DNA of 64,000 nucleotides from JAJFKB01 sp965230515 (GCA_965230515.1 OZ246007.1:1364001-1428000), one strand, 5' to 3'. Positions 16,551-24,793 are shown, counted from the stretch's first letter. Notes: generated from the letters alone by a model not told the origin. Numbers and translations are program-made.

Positions 16551-16634
16551 ACTAACGCCGTGCACACGGGCAACCTAAGCAACGCGTAGGTTGTCCGAGC
16601 GGCGTAGCCGCCTTGTGCAACACCTGGTTATGTG
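16551..16634 (-). repeat. attC-like recombination site A3
   Basis: Begins ACTAACGCCGTG and ends CACCTGGTTATGT. The outer arms pair imperfectly (…CACCTGGTTATGT against ACTAACGCCGTG). The long inner hairpin GGGCAACCTA/TAGGTTGTCC is nearly perfect. The stop codon of the next cassette gene lies in the terminal GTTATGT box. Confidence 0.75.
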
Positions 16635-16936
16635 TTGCCATCTTGCTGCCTAAAGTTGTAGCCGCATGACCAACAGCACGCCGAAGGCCAACGCAGCTGG
16701 GTAATACTGCGCCCCCTGACTATTTGAGGCTTTTTGCAGTTGGGACAATTAAAACGAAGAACATACCCTAAAATAAACAACCAGTACGACATAGCTGCCC
16801 ACCAATGCCACCCAAACGGAGGAACGCTATTAGGCTCGTAAGCTAAGAAACCAGTTGCGTCTACAGCTCTGTAAATAGCAATTACGATTGCTCCCACAAC
16901 CAATAAAGCGATTAATTTTTTCTTGTAGTAGTCCAT
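16628..16936 (-). CDS. Cassette membrane protein with zinc-ribbon cysteines
   Basis: 102 residues. Hydrophobic segments at about 8-27 and 45-62, then a cytoplasmic or lumenal tail with CPNC and CCWSC, a four-cysteine pattern like a rubredoxin-type zinc ribbon. No named family recognised. The gene occupies the whole space between attC-like sites A3 and A4. Confidence 0.6.
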   Translation of the reverse strand: MDYYKKKLIALLVVGAIVIAIYRAVDATGFLAYEPNSVPPFGWHWWAAMSYWLFILGYVLRFNCPNCKKPQIVRGRSITQLRWPSACCWSCGYNFRQQDGNT

Positions 16937-16948
16937 TTTCTATTAAGA

Positions 16949-17003
16949 CACATAACAGTGTGATAGAGCGGACCCTTCGGTCCGTATATCACTTTTTATG
17001 AGC
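16949..17003 (-). repeat. attC-like recombination site A4
   Basis: ACATAACAGTGTGATA at one side and ATCACTTTTTATGAG at the other form an imperfect inverted repeat. A perfect GGACC-CTTC-GGTCC hairpin sits in the centre. The stop of the 138-residue cassette gene lies in its terminal box. The boxes are degenerate, so confidence is lower than for A2 and A3. Confidence 0.6.
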
Positions 17004-17412
17004 TATTATTTTTAAGAACGATTTCATTTGCCCTCACCAAGGTCTCTTCACAGCGTGTTTTATATTTGGGATCACCTAATTTAGAACAGAGCAATTCTAC
17101 TTCTGAGTATTGTTTTTTTATGTCAGTAAGTAAAAAATCTTGAAGTGAATCTAGAGCTTCTTCTGGTGGTACCTCACTAATAATTTCATAGTACGTAATG
17201 TTGCGCCAAAACTCGTTATATGGCGTTATATTCAGTACGCCCATTTCCTTGACTGAAATAAGTGTTTCCAATACTTCATTCATAGACTTCTTTGACTGTT
17301 TAATCGCTTCTTGCTGCCAGTAATAGCCAACTCCCAAACCAACAAATGCAGAAAAAATAGCAGTTGCAGAAATAACTAGAACTCCGATGAACAATTTCAT
17401 ATTAGTGCTCAT
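16996..17412 (-). CDS. Cassette single-pass membrane protein of unknown function
   Basis: 138 residues (134 if the ATG at 17400 is used). One N-terminal membrane helix at about 6-31 (LFIGVLVISATAIFSAFVGL), then a soluble, mostly helical domain with two cysteines (C110 and C121 by my count). No family recognised. The first ATG overlaps the attC box CATAAC at 17410-17415, and the gene ends in site A4. Confidence 0.55.
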   Translation of the reverse strand: MSTNMKLFIGVLVISATAIFSAFVGLGVGYYWQQEAIKQSKKSMNEVLETLISVKEMGVLNITPYNEFWRNITYYEIISEVPPEEALDSLQDFLLTDIKKQYSEVELLCSKLGDPKYKTRCEETLVRANEIVLKNNSS

Positions 17413-17415
17413 AAC
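17410..17415 (-). repeat. attC-like site A5, outer box left of the IS
   Basis: CATAAC is the outer box of an attC whose remaining part lies at 19193-19265 on the far side of the IS. Joined to it (with one shared AAC), the sequence reads as a complete attC of about 75 bp. Confidence 0.6.
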
Positions 17416-19192
17416 GAGACTGTAGAAAAACCGGAATCAAAACCGCTTGATCCCGGCCATTGTTGCTCGTGGTCGTTAATAACATTTTTCTGTTTTCCCG
17501 CAGCAATATGCTGTGATACTTCTTGGCATCTACGTTGAGGCTCTTCTGTGTCCTCAAGTCGCCATTTCTCCGTACCTCATCAGCTTCTCTATATTGTGGA
17601 TCATACAATACAGCTGCCATTGCCCCTGCACCTTGCGTTTACCACGTAAACTAAACCGGTTTAGCCCCTTATTTGTCCCCATATTCGCAAACACTGGCTC
17701 CACCGTCGACATCCGGTGACCATAAACTTGCTTGCCAAAGTCACTGTCCACCCGGTGCTTCATCCAGTCCGTGTAAGTAGGACGACGCTTGTTGTCCAAA
17801 GCAAAAGATACCTGCCTACCATTACCTTTACGATGATCCGCTGACGCTGGCCGGTGCATGCATTTTGTTTTTATTTCGCAGTGCCGACACTGCAATAAAC
17901 GCCCTTCAAAGTAAGCCGTCGGTTGCCCACTGTCATTCGCCCTCACACCTCTTGAACTCAGGGTGTTTCCATTTGGGCAGATGCAGGTCAGCTTCACCGG
18001 ATCAAAATCAAACTCACTGGCCGGGATGACATGGCGTTTTGTCGATTTGGGTTTATCCTGATGACGCTTCCCATATTTGACCTTCTGATCCTGGAACTTA
18101 GGATCTCGGGAGCGAAACTGGTTATCCGGAATATAAGCATTGATCTGCTGTTGATGCAGATACTGCATATTGGCTTCGTTAGCAAAACCCGTATCGGCGG
18201 TAATCAGGGTTTCTTTCCTATAGATATCACGACTAATCTTCAGCCGTCGAAAACGGGCTTTGATGGTTGCCAGTACCGGCTTGAGGGTATGGTGTTCCTG
18301 GCCATGACCAAAGGCTTGGGCATCAATAATGATTTGGTGCTTTTTATCCACCGTAGCAACACCGTTATAGCCCTGGATTGTGCCTTTGCTGGTGGACATC
18401 TTCGCTGATTCGTTATCGGTGATATTACTTTTTACTTCCTTTACCCTTTTCCCCTGGCCCATCCGTGGGCTGGAGTGCTTTAGGAATCGGTCAATCTTGT
18501 CATGGGCCCGGTTGAGCGTATCAATGGTCTGTTCTGCTCGTTTCCCCCGCTCCTCATCCCGTGTTTCATTTTTATCCTGCTGCTGGTGCTCTTTGAGATG
18601 GTAGCGTATTTGGCGTTTGAGTTTGGCCCGCTTGGCTTCCAGCTCTTTAAAGGTGCCTGACCATTCCTTGGCCGCATTCGAGGACATTTTACAACCATCA
18701 ATGGCAAACAGCTCATTACCTAACAGCCCCTGCTCATGACAAATCAATAGAATCTGTTCGAACAAGGCTTCAATCTCGCAGGAATGATCACTGACAAAAG
18801 CGGCTATCGTGGTGAAGTGCGGCACGCTATCACAGGATAAGGCTTTAAAGAGGATATTGGTTTCGCAGCACCACTGTATCTCCCGACTGGACGTAATACC
18901 CTTGGAGTAGGCAAACAGGATAATGCTTAATAAAACCGCTGGATCATAGGCGGGTCTTCCACCTTCTGTATTCCGGTAATTCGGATAGAAAACGGAAAGG
19001 TCCAGCTTCTTCATCATCAGGTGATGGATGGCATGCTCGAAGGTGCCCGGCTGTAACTGATCCTGATAGTTGATCACCACCATTGAGCTTTGGTTGTGGT
19101 CATAAGGGATAAAGTTGGGCATATGCAGCGCTCCTTGTGCAAAAACCTATTCTAACAAAAATAACCCTAAATTCAGGGTTTTTCTACAGGCT
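17416..19192 (-). mobile_element. Intact IS1182-type insertion sequence inserted in an attC site
   Basis: About 1.78 kb. Terminal inverted repeats GAGACTGTAGAAAAACC (17416-17432) and its counterpart (reverse complement of 19176-19192, GAGCCTGTAGAAAAACC) match at 16 of 17 positions. One transposase gene on the minus strand. Flanks read CATAAC|IS|AACGCC, so at most AAC is duplicated. A hairpin AACCCT/AGGGTT (19163-19168 with 19175-19180) with T-runs near the right end would stop outside transcription entering the transposase. Exact end positions may shift by up to three bases. Confidence 0.88.
17554..19122 (-). CDS. IS1182-family DDE transposase
   Basis: 522 residues, apparently intact. The N-terminal helical domain of the DUF772 type contains GGRPAYDPAVLL and SREIQWCCETNILF. 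The catalytic RNase-H-like domain follows: first Asp in ELFAIDGCKMSS, second in LITADTGFANEA, and the Glu in STVEPVFANMGTNKGL, followed by an R-rich segment and YCMIHNIEKL. No frameshift. The family catalyses cut-and-paste type movement. Confidence 0.92.
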   Translation of the reverse strand: MPNFIPYDHNQSSMVVINYQDQLQPGTFEHAIHHLMMKKLDLSVFYPNYRNTEGGRPAYDPAVLLSIILFAYSKGITSSREIQWCCETNILFKALSCDSVPHFTTIAAFVSDHSCEIEALFEQILLICHEQGLLGNELFAIDGCKMSSNAAKEWSGTFKELEAKRAKLKRQIRYHLKEHQQQDKNETRDEERGKRAEQTIDTLNRAHDKIDRFLKHSSPRMGQGKRVKEVKSNITDNESAKMSTSKGTIQGYNGVATVDKKHQIIIDAQAFGHGQEHHTLKPVLATIKARFRRLKISRDIYRKETLITADTGFANEANMQYLHQQQINAYIPDNQFRSRDPKFQDQKVKYGKRHQDKPKSTKRHVIPASEFDFDPVKLTCICPNGNTLSSRGVRANDSGQPTAYFEGRLLQCRHCEIKTKCMHRPASADHRKGNGRQVSFALDNKRRPTYTDWMKHRVDSDFGKQVYGHRMSTVEPVFANMGTNKGLNRFSLRGKRKVQGQWQLYCMIHNIEKLMRYGEMAT

Positions 19193-19265
19193 CAACGCCA
19201 AGGTAATGGGCAAAGCGCGCAGTGCTTTGTCCAGCCGCAGGCGACATTGACCGCCTTGTTAGGTT
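19193..19265 (-). repeat. attC-like site A5, main part right of the IS
   Basis: Starts AACGCCAAGGTAATG and ends with CCGCCTTGTTAGG. GGTAATG pairs with CATTGACC, leaving one extrahelical base, and the centre GGCAAAGC/GCTTTGTCC forms a hairpin. The terminal GTTAGGT box contains the stop codon of the next cassette gene. With 17410-17415 it makes a full attC split by the IS. Confidence 0.75.
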
Positions 19266-19654
19266 TTTGTTGCACCGCCACCTGGTAGCCTCTTTGTTTT
19301 TATGATGCTCTTTACTGATTTAATGATTAGATACCAGCCATATACTATTACACAACCAAATAACCAGAATGCAAAAATGTCTGTGTCTGTGGTGAAATCA
19401 CCTTTCTCTGATTTTGCCACAAATAACATTTTTGGCGCTGCCAATGATATTGGTATTAGGGCATAACTTCGGCTATGTATTTCGGTTCCCACAGAAGAAC
19501 CGCCAATGGCAAAGGACAAATACCCGTTTGTATGATTTTTAGCGGCCTGATCTCCTTCCCATGGCTGGGCAGCATTTAAGATGATGCTAGCAAATGCCAT
19601 TAGCGCACATAGCATGAAAAGAAATTTGAAAAAGCCGATAACTCCTTTCTTCAT
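19259..19654 (-). CDS. Cassette two-helix membrane protein of unknown function
   Basis: 131 residues, with hydrophobic segments at about 8-28 and 92-112. The loop between them has SFAIGGSSVGTEIHSRSYAL and predicted strands. Lys-rich C-terminus (IIKTKRLPGGGATKT). No family recognised. Lies exactly between sites A5 and A6, with its stop in the A5 terminal box. Confidence 0.55.
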   Translation of the reverse strand: MKKGVIGFFKFLFMLCALMAFASIILNAAQPWEGDQAAKNHTNGYLSFAIGGSSVGTEIHSRSYALIPISLAAPKMLFVAKSEKGDFTTDTDIFAFWLFGCVIVYGWYLIIKSVKSIIKTKRLPGGGATKT

Positions 19655-19659
19655 CGGAA

Positions 19660-19729
19660 ACCTAACAGCTATATACTGCGCATGCGCGTTTTGCCGCTAA
19701 CGCATATTTCGGCAGTATCTGTAATTGAC
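19660..19729 (-). repeat. attC-like site A6 (degenerate at one end)
   Basis: ACCTAAC (19660-19666) fits RYYYAAC exactly. ACAGCTATATACTGC pairs with GCAGTATCTGT around a bulge, and ATGCG/CGCAT forms an inner stem. The expected GTTRRRY box is decayed (GTAATTG). It is the last recognisable site of the array. Confidence 0.55.
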
Positions 19730-20146
19730 TGAATCGAAAGGGATTTTCAGGATTTTTCCAGATTCCCTTCCGAACAAAGCGAGCGTGTCTCATATGTACT
19801 CCTTAGGGGGGTCCGCATATCTACCCTCCGAACATCGCTAACACCTTGATTCTGCACCATATTCAAAAATAAAGCCAGTGCAAAGCGAGCCATTGTGCAG
19901 GCGCAAAACGCGCACTATTCTGCTAACTTAACCAATATACCCCGTATTTTGCTTACGTAAGGTCTCATAAACCCCATAGTCAGAAACCGTTTCTAGGGCA
20001 GGTCTTTGAGTTATGACTCAGCGTTAGTCTGACCGCTACTCTTATGACTATAAAGTTCATTGCGGTCAGTCTCTTACTGGTTGAAAATCAGTTAACGCTC
20101 TACACATCGCCACCACAACTAACGCCTTGAGTTTACTATTGCATAA
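19730..20146. other. Gene-free stretch between cassette array and acr3
   Basis: I find no convincing open frame, integrase or attI here. A hairpin CTGACCGC/GCGGTCAG (20029-20036 with 20062-20069, extended by two pairs after a mismatch) lies about 75 bp beyond the acr3 stop and could be a 3' end structure, though no T-run follows. Fragments such as AACTAACGCC (20119-20128) resemble attC ends but lack partners. Probably a decayed cassette. Confidence 0.4.
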
Positions 20147-21199
20147 TCAACCGGTAAACGGCAGGAAATGCCTGCGGGTTCGGTTGGCAAAAGCAACCAG
20201 CGAGAGCATGACGGGCACCTCCACCAACACTCCTACAACCGTCGCAAGAGCAGCACCGGAATTGAGCCCAAAAAGACTAATAGCTACAGCAACGGCTAAC
20301 TCAAAGAAGTTTGACGTGCCTATTAATGCCGCGGGGGCGGCTGTGCTAAAGGGCACACGCCACAAATACCCCCATCCATAGGCGATAAAAAAAATCCCGT
20401 AACTTTGGATCAGCAGCGGTATGGCGATCAGGAAAATCACCAGCGGTTTACCGATGATGGTTTGTGCCTGTAATCCAAACAATAACACCACCGTGGCCAG
20501 CAGCCCCATGATGGAGAACGGTTTGATCTTTCCGGTAAAGGTGTCAATGCGCTGATGATCACCAGACCCATCCAACGCCCTTCGCGTGATGTATCCAGCC
20601 ACCAGAGGAATAACCACATAAAGTACGACAGAGAGCAGCAAAGTCTGCCACGGTACCACTATATCGGAAACGCCGAGTAGGAAAGCGGCGATCGGTGCAA
20701 AAGCAAAAACCATGATAATATCGTTTATTGAAACCTGTACCAGTGTGTAATTGGCATCACCGCGAACCAGTTGGCTCCAGACGAAAACCATCGCAGTGCA
20801 GGGCGCCACACCAAGCAATATCATGCCCGCGATATATTCTTTGGCGCTCTGGGGGTCGACCATTCCGGAAAAAATCACTTCGAAAAACAGAATTCCAAGA
20901 GCGGCCATGGTAAATGGCTTGATAAGCCAGTTGACCACTAACGTTACACACAGTCCTTTAGGCTTCTTTCCCACATCCTTCAAAGAGGCAAAATCAACAT
21001 TGACCATCATTGGGTAAATCATTATCCAGATGAGGACCGCTACGACCAGATTGACGTTGGCGTATTCCACCGCCGCTATTCCCTCAAAAAGCATCGGTAA
21101 CGCCAGCCCAAGGCCAACACCTGCCGCGATGCATAATGCGACCCAAATTGATAAATAGCGCTCGAAAAGACCCATTGTGGATACGGCCTCGTTGCTCAT
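20147..21199 (-). CDS. acr3: Arsenite efflux transporter, ACR3 family
   Basis: Inner-membrane As(III) exporter with about ten helices, 350 residues. The conserved cysteine stands in GVAPCTAMVFVWS (about 131-143). VNWLIKPFTMAALG and GTSNFFELAVAVAISLFG are ACR3 signatures, and the sequence is unlike ArsB. Its ATG overlaps the arsC stop by four bases. Last gene of arsR-arsC-acr3. Confidence 0.95.
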   Translation of the reverse strand: MSNEAVSTMGLFERYLSIWVALCIAAGVGLGLALPMLFEGIAAVEYANVNLVVAVLIWIMIYPMMVNVDFASLKDVGKKPKGLCVTLVVNWLIKPFTMAALGILFFEVIFSGMVDPQSAKEYIAGMILLGVAPCTAMVFVWSQLVRGDANYTLVQVSINDIIMVFAFAPIAAFLLGVSDIVVPWQTLLLSVVLYVVIPLVAGYITRRALDGSGDHQRIDTFTGKIKPFSIMGLLATVVLLFGLQAQTIIGKPLVIFLIAIPLLIQSYGIFFIAYGWGYLWRVPFSTAAPAALIGTSNFFELAVAVAISLFGLNSGAALATVVGVLVEVPVMLSLVAFANRTRRHFLPFTG

Positions 21200-21606
21200 A
21201 ATAGTTCTTTCTCTATCCTGTTTCTGAGTAGGTGAAGCACATCGTCAAATGCTGTCCTCACCATCTCTTCTGACCCCTCCACCTTTGCAGGGTCTGGCGT
21301 ACTCCAATGCAGCTTTTGGGACTCTCCCAAGAAAACCGGACAGGTTTCGCGGGCGGCCTGATCACATACCGTAATGACCAGGTCAAACTGTTCGCCGGCA
21401 AACTCATCCCATGATTTGCTGCGTGCTTTTTCCGTATTGAATCCATGGCGATTCAGCGTCCTGATCGATTCGGGGTGCACATAACCTACCGGACAGCTAC
21501 CAGCACTAAACGCCTGATACTCCCCATCGGCCAATGCACTTATCAACACCTCCGCAATGATTGAGCGACAGGAATTCCCTGTACAAAGTACCAGAACACG
21601 TTTCAT
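21196..21606 (-). CDS. arsC: Arsenate reductase, thioredoxin-coupled LMW-phosphatase family
   Basis: Reduces arsenate to arsenite for export by Acr3. 136 residues. Catalytic loop CTGNSCR (C8 to R14). Two further cysteines, C81 and C89 (in ITVCDQAARETCP), complete the three-cysteine relay of the thioredoxin-dependent type, matching the plasmid pI258 enzyme layout. TPDPAKVEG follows. Overlaps acr3; 82 bp after arsR. Confidence 0.95.
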   Translation of the reverse strand: MKRVLVLCTGNSCRSIIAEVLISALADGEYQAFSAGSCPVGYVHPESIRTLNRHGFNTEKARSKSWDEFAGEQFDLVITVCDQAARETCPVFLGESQKLHWSTPDPAKVEGSEEMVRTAFDDVLHLLRNRIEKELL

Positions 21607-21688
21607 AAATTGTCACGCCCCAATGAGTTTACGATGGTAGTTGTCATACCCTGAACTCTCAAATGTTCCACTCTCTATCCAAACCTCT

Positions 21689-22063
21689 TCAGGGTTTGGA
21701 TACCGCTTTGCTTCCACAATAGTTGGCCAGTTCAATAATCGAGCACCCTTTCTGACTGTCCTCGCGAATATTGGCAAACTCAACACTGCAACAATCCTCA
21801 ACCAGGAAATGGATCAAATCGTTTGTCACATCAAAATTCGCCGAGTAAATGACCGAGCGCCCTTGCTTGCGTGAGGAGATGATACCGGCATTCGATAAAT
21901 GAGTGAGATGGAACGACATTGTATTATGCGGTATCCCCAATTTTTCGCTAATCACACCTGCAGCCAATCCGTCAGGTCCGGTTTGCACCAGTAACCGAAA
22001 CGTTTTCAGGCGCGTTTCCTGGGAAAGCGCATCAAAAAGAACGACCGCTTTTTTTATGTCCAT
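21689..22063 (-). CDS. arsR: ArsR-family arsenic-responsive repressor
   Basis: 124-residue winged-helix repressor of the operon. HTH with LGIPHNTMSFHLTHLSNAGI (44-63) and wing SRKQGRSVIYS. There is no metal-site CVC on the recognition helix. Instead C91-C92 near the C-terminus, with C107 and C116, suggest As(III) binding of the Acidithiobacillus-like type (inference). ATG at 22063 lies directly at the expected transcription start. Confidence 0.93.
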   Translation of the reverse strand: MDIKKAVVLFDALSQETRLKTFRLLVQTGPDGLAAGVISEKLGIPHNTMSFHLTHLSNAGIISSRKQGRSVIYSANFDVTNDLIHFLVEDCCSVEFANIREDSQKGCSIIELANYCGSKAVSKP

Positions 22064-22069
22064 ATGTCT

Positions 22070-22098
22070 AGAATATTCGACACGTTATTTTGTGTCAA
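22070..22098 (-). promoter_or_regulatory. ars operon promoter (sigma-70 type)
   Basis: Reading leftward: a perfect -35 TTGACA (22093-22098), a 17-bp spacer, and -10 TATTCT (22070-22075). Transcription would start around 22063, the first base of the arsR ATG. No Shine-Dalgarno is visible, so the arsR mRNA may be leaderless. The spacer's CGTGTCGAATATTC may contain the ArsR operator. Confidence 0.8.
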
Positions 22099-22200
22099 CG
22101 CCAATTTATTTCGTATTAAGGGAGTTTTCCTTTTGCTTTTAAAGTAAAAAGCCGGTTTCTCTAAGCACTATTACGCTACTTGGTGAGTAGGATATGGTTG

Positions 22201-23151
22201 CTATGCCAATACAAAACGAGTCCCGACACTATTAGGCACGAAAGCACCCGGCATAGCCTCGGCTATACCGGCAATTGCCTGCCAGCCGGTGCAGTGACCG
22301 GGCACGATCATTGCCGGATTGAATGCTTGAAGAGCTTCCACGGTTGTCGGAATAATCTGCTGATATTGCGGGCCGCTGAGATGAAAACCACCTAAAATGG
22401 CGTAAATTTCTTGAACCCCCGTCAGTGCTTGTGCATATTTCACGGTATTGACGATACCTGCATGCCCGCATCCGGTTAGGATAACCAGGCCTTTATCCTT
22501 TACATGAATCACCAATGCCTGATCATCATGAATTTCACAGTCTTGCGTCCAGCAACCGTCAATTTCAGCGTGATGCGCAGGAATACCCTTTTCAAACTCT
22601 GTCAGCCTCGGGATCTCACCTGTTATTAACAATTCGTCATCCAATATGGTTGTTGCGCTGGACTCTTCGATAATCTGCACGCCTTTATCGAGTAGCGCGG
22701 ATCTATCGGGAGGAGGAAGCATAACTTCGATTCCATCGGGCAAAACCAGCTTCCTGTTAAGGAAGGCGCCGGGATGAGTGTATAACTGAATATTATCGTT
22801 TGGCAGAAGATCGATCAGCTTTGGCAGCCCCTTGGTATGATCTGTATGGCCATGACTCAGAACAACAGCTTGAATGCTATTGAGGTCAACCTCCAAAGTC
22901 GTGAGGTTCTTGACTAACCCATCGCTGCTTAAGCCCGTATCAAGCAACACTCTGTTAGTGACGTCACCTGCAGTTATCGTCACCAAGGCTGCATACCCAT
23001 GCTCGGCCACCAATGGTTCTTTAGCCAGTGAGTCAGCTACCAATGCCGGCCGCTTCACCTTGTCAGTACTGCCAAGTAACATATCAGAGGTGTTATCAAT
23101 GACCGTCAGGACTTCCACTTTATCTACCGGGTGAAGAATGATGCCAGACAT
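22201..23151 (-). CDS. MBL-fold metallo-hydrolase
   Basis: 316 residues. Metal-binding SHGHTDH at about 99-105, a distal Asp/His set (CGHAGIVNTV, LGGFHLSG, VPGHCTG). It resembles the dihydropterin-ribofuranosyl-aminobenzene-phosphate synthase-like MBL subgroup. Substrate cannot be told. Separate from the ars operon by 137 bp, with no sign of co-function. Confidence 0.85.
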   Translation of the reverse strand: MSGIILHPVDKVEVLTVIDNTSDMLLGSTDKVKRPALVADSLAKEPLVAEHGYAALVTITAGDVTNRVLLDTGLSSDGLVKNLTTLEVDLNSIQAVVLSHGHTDHTKGLPKLIDLLPNDNIQLYTHPGAFLNRKLVLPDGIEVMLPPPDRSALLDKGVQIIEESSATTILDDELLITGEIPRLTEFEKGIPAHHAEIDGCWTQDCEIHDDQALVIHVKDKGLVILTGCGHAGIVNTVKYAQALTGVQEIYAILGGFHLSGPQYQQIIPTTVEALQAFNPAMIVPGHCTGWQAIAGIAEAMPGAFVPNSVGTRFVLA

Positions 23152-23538
23152 ATTTGTGTCCTATACTATTTAACGTGCCTGCTTCTTGGATACTGCTTAT
23201 ATTTGCATGAATTACTGTCTGAGGGCAAACTGGTGGTTAGTCTAATTGTCCTGATGAAAAACACTCCATTACTGTTCAAATCTTCCACCCAGTTTCCTAA
23301 CGCTTGCTATCAAGCATAACTTACAGATTGAAAATCTCTTTACCAAAAAAGATACGATCACTACCCAAAACCATTGCGAAAGTATATATTTCTGCTCAAG
23401 AATATCGCGAGACCCTGTACCTTCTGTAGCACTTTCAGAAAACTGCGCTAAATAGAGGCACAGAATTTTGCGCGTAAATTTTGTAGAAATTTGACACAAT
23501 AGTATCCCTGCAGCATGAATAAAAAATTGCTTCAGTAC
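23152..23538. other. Intergenic stretch without a convincing gene
   Basis: AT-rich DNA upstream of the MBL gene. Short frames here have no ribosome sites or recognisable composition. Nothing else is seen. Confidence 0.4.
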
Positions 23539-23643
23539 TCAGCGGCCACCCCTTATTCGGCTGAGCACAAGCGTAAATACTATTCCGGTGAGAAGTAAAA
23601 CAAATACCGCTGAAGATAATTGAATGGCCAGCTGGTTTTTCAT
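23539..23643 (-). CDS. Possible 34-residue small membrane protein
   Basis: ATG at 23643 with AAGGAAG 8-9 bases upstream. The translation is one hydrophobic helix (AVFVLLLTGIVFTLVLS) with a basic end (RIRGGR). Good ribosome site and typical small-membrane-protein shape are the only support. Confidence 0.4.
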   Translation of the reverse strand: MKNQLAIQLSSAVFVLLLTGIVFTLVLSRIRGGR

Positions 23644-23645
23644 TC

Positions 23646-23747
23646 TCACGACTTCCTTTTTATGACATCCTGATCAGTGGTTGCGGTCGCGAAATAGACT
23701 GCTTCCTGCCTTGCCTGCTTTGTAGTGGCCCTGAATTTTGATAGCAT
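23646..23747 (-). CDS. Possible 33-residue peptide upstream of the small membrane protein
   Basis: Frame from an ATG at 23747 to a TGA two bases before the next ATG, so the two would be translationally coupled. Basic and Thr/Gln-rich (MLSKFRATTKQARQEAVYF). No ribosome site is evident, and the upstream DNA is shared with the divergent AraC gene. Weak call. Confidence 0.2.
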   Translation of the reverse strand: MLSKFRATTKQARQEAVYFATATTDQDVIKRKS

Positions 23748-23758
23748 AGTGTGGACAG

Positions 23759-24775
23759 ATGATTCGGGCTGCACCAAAAGCTCAGACTTATGAGTCTACC
23801 AGTATGAAAATAGCCAATCCACTTTATCGTCACAACCTGTTTCAGTCACACAATCTGGCAGAAACAGAGGCGATGGTAGGGCAGTTCATCTGCCCACACC
23901 GTATGTTAGCTGGCAGAACCCAGCAGATCAATGCACGTGTAGACGGTCTTTCATTAGGAGACCTGGGTTTGTATTATCTGCGCTATGGCACCAGGGTGAA
24001 CATTGATGCAGGTGAAATTTCGGATTATTACCTGGTGCAAATGGCGCTGTCGGGAAGCGCTTCGGTGGTCAATGGGCAGCGCCAGACGGATGCTGCGCCA
24101 GGTTTTACTACACTGGTATCCCCCTGTGGTGTCACCAAAATCCATATGGACCAGGAATGCAGTTATCTGGTGTTGCTATTAAAACGCGAAGCAGTTGAAA
24201 AACAGCTCTCGGAGTTGCTGGACAAGCCGCTGAAGGCGCCTGTTATCTTCGATTTGTTTGCTGCACGTCAGAGCCAGGCAACTGCCCTGCAGCAAACCAT
24301 GATCTATCTCTGCCAGCAATACAACAATCATGCTTTTGAGCTCAACCAGCCAAGGATCAATGTCCAGTATAGTGAAATGCTCATCTCACTATTATTAAAC
24401 ACCTGGCAACATAACTATAGCGAACAATTACTTAATACCATATCTGCACCATTGCCTTGGCATGTGCGCAGAGCGATGGACTATATCCAGCAACAGATCG
24501 ATACACCGATCTGCTTAAAGGATGTTGCCAGGGAAGTGGGCGTAACCCCCAGAACGTTACAAAACGGATTTAACCAGTTTCTTAATCAGACACCATCCGG
24601 CTACATCCAGTCGCTGCGCTTGAATCTCGCTTATCGAGCGCTAGACCAGGCGGATCCCAAACAGCACAGTGTCACAGAAATATTGCTCGATCATGGTATC
24701 AACGATGCGGGCCGGTTTGCTCAGCGTTACAAGTGTCGTTTTGGAGAGTTACCTTCTGAAACGCTGAGACGATAG
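23759..24775 (+). CDS. AraC-family transcriptional regulator
   Basis: 338 residues from 23759, or 323 from the ATG at 23804 (MKIANPLYRHNLF). N-terminal cupin-like sensor of the AraC_binding_2 type (about 60-190), C-terminal double HTH (about 238-338) with LKDVAREVGVTPRTLQNGF and a C-terminal HGINDAGRFAQRYKCRFGE. Related regulators control catabolic or surface genes. No obvious target lies alongside except possibly the small genes on the other strand. Confidence 0.88.
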   Translation: MIRAAPKAQTYESTSMKIANPLYRHNLFQSHNLAETEAMVGQFICPHRMLAGRTQQINARVDGLSLGDLGLYYLRYGTRVNIDAGEISDYYLVQMALSGSASVVNGQRQTDAAPGFTTLVSPCGVTKIHMDQECSYLVLLLKREAVEKQLSELLDKPLKAPVIFDLFAARQSQATALQQTMIYLCQQYNNHAFELNQPRINVQYSEMLISLLLNTWQHNYSEQLLNTISAPLPWHVRRAMDYIQQQIDTPICLKDVAREVGVTPRTLQNGFNQFLNQTPSGYIQSLRLNLAYRALDQADPKQHSVTEILLDHGINDAGRFAQRYKCRFGELPSETLRR

Positions 24776-24793
24776 GGTGTTTGAGGGAAATGC

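Noticed and set aside
17402..17620. 72-residue leftward frame at the IS left end
   Set aside because: It runs across the IS boundary and overlaps the transposase 3' end in another frame; no coding features.
19820..19930. Possible seventh attC site (GCTAACACC...)
   Set aside because: No second box or pairing arm found; boxes too degenerate.
21613..21801. 62-residue leftward frame between arsR and arsC
   Set aside because: It mostly overlaps the arsR 3' end in another frame and has no ribosome site.
23269..23499. 76-residue leftward frame upstream of the MBL gene
   Set aside because: No ribosome site, no recognisable composition; likely chance frame in AT-rich DNA.
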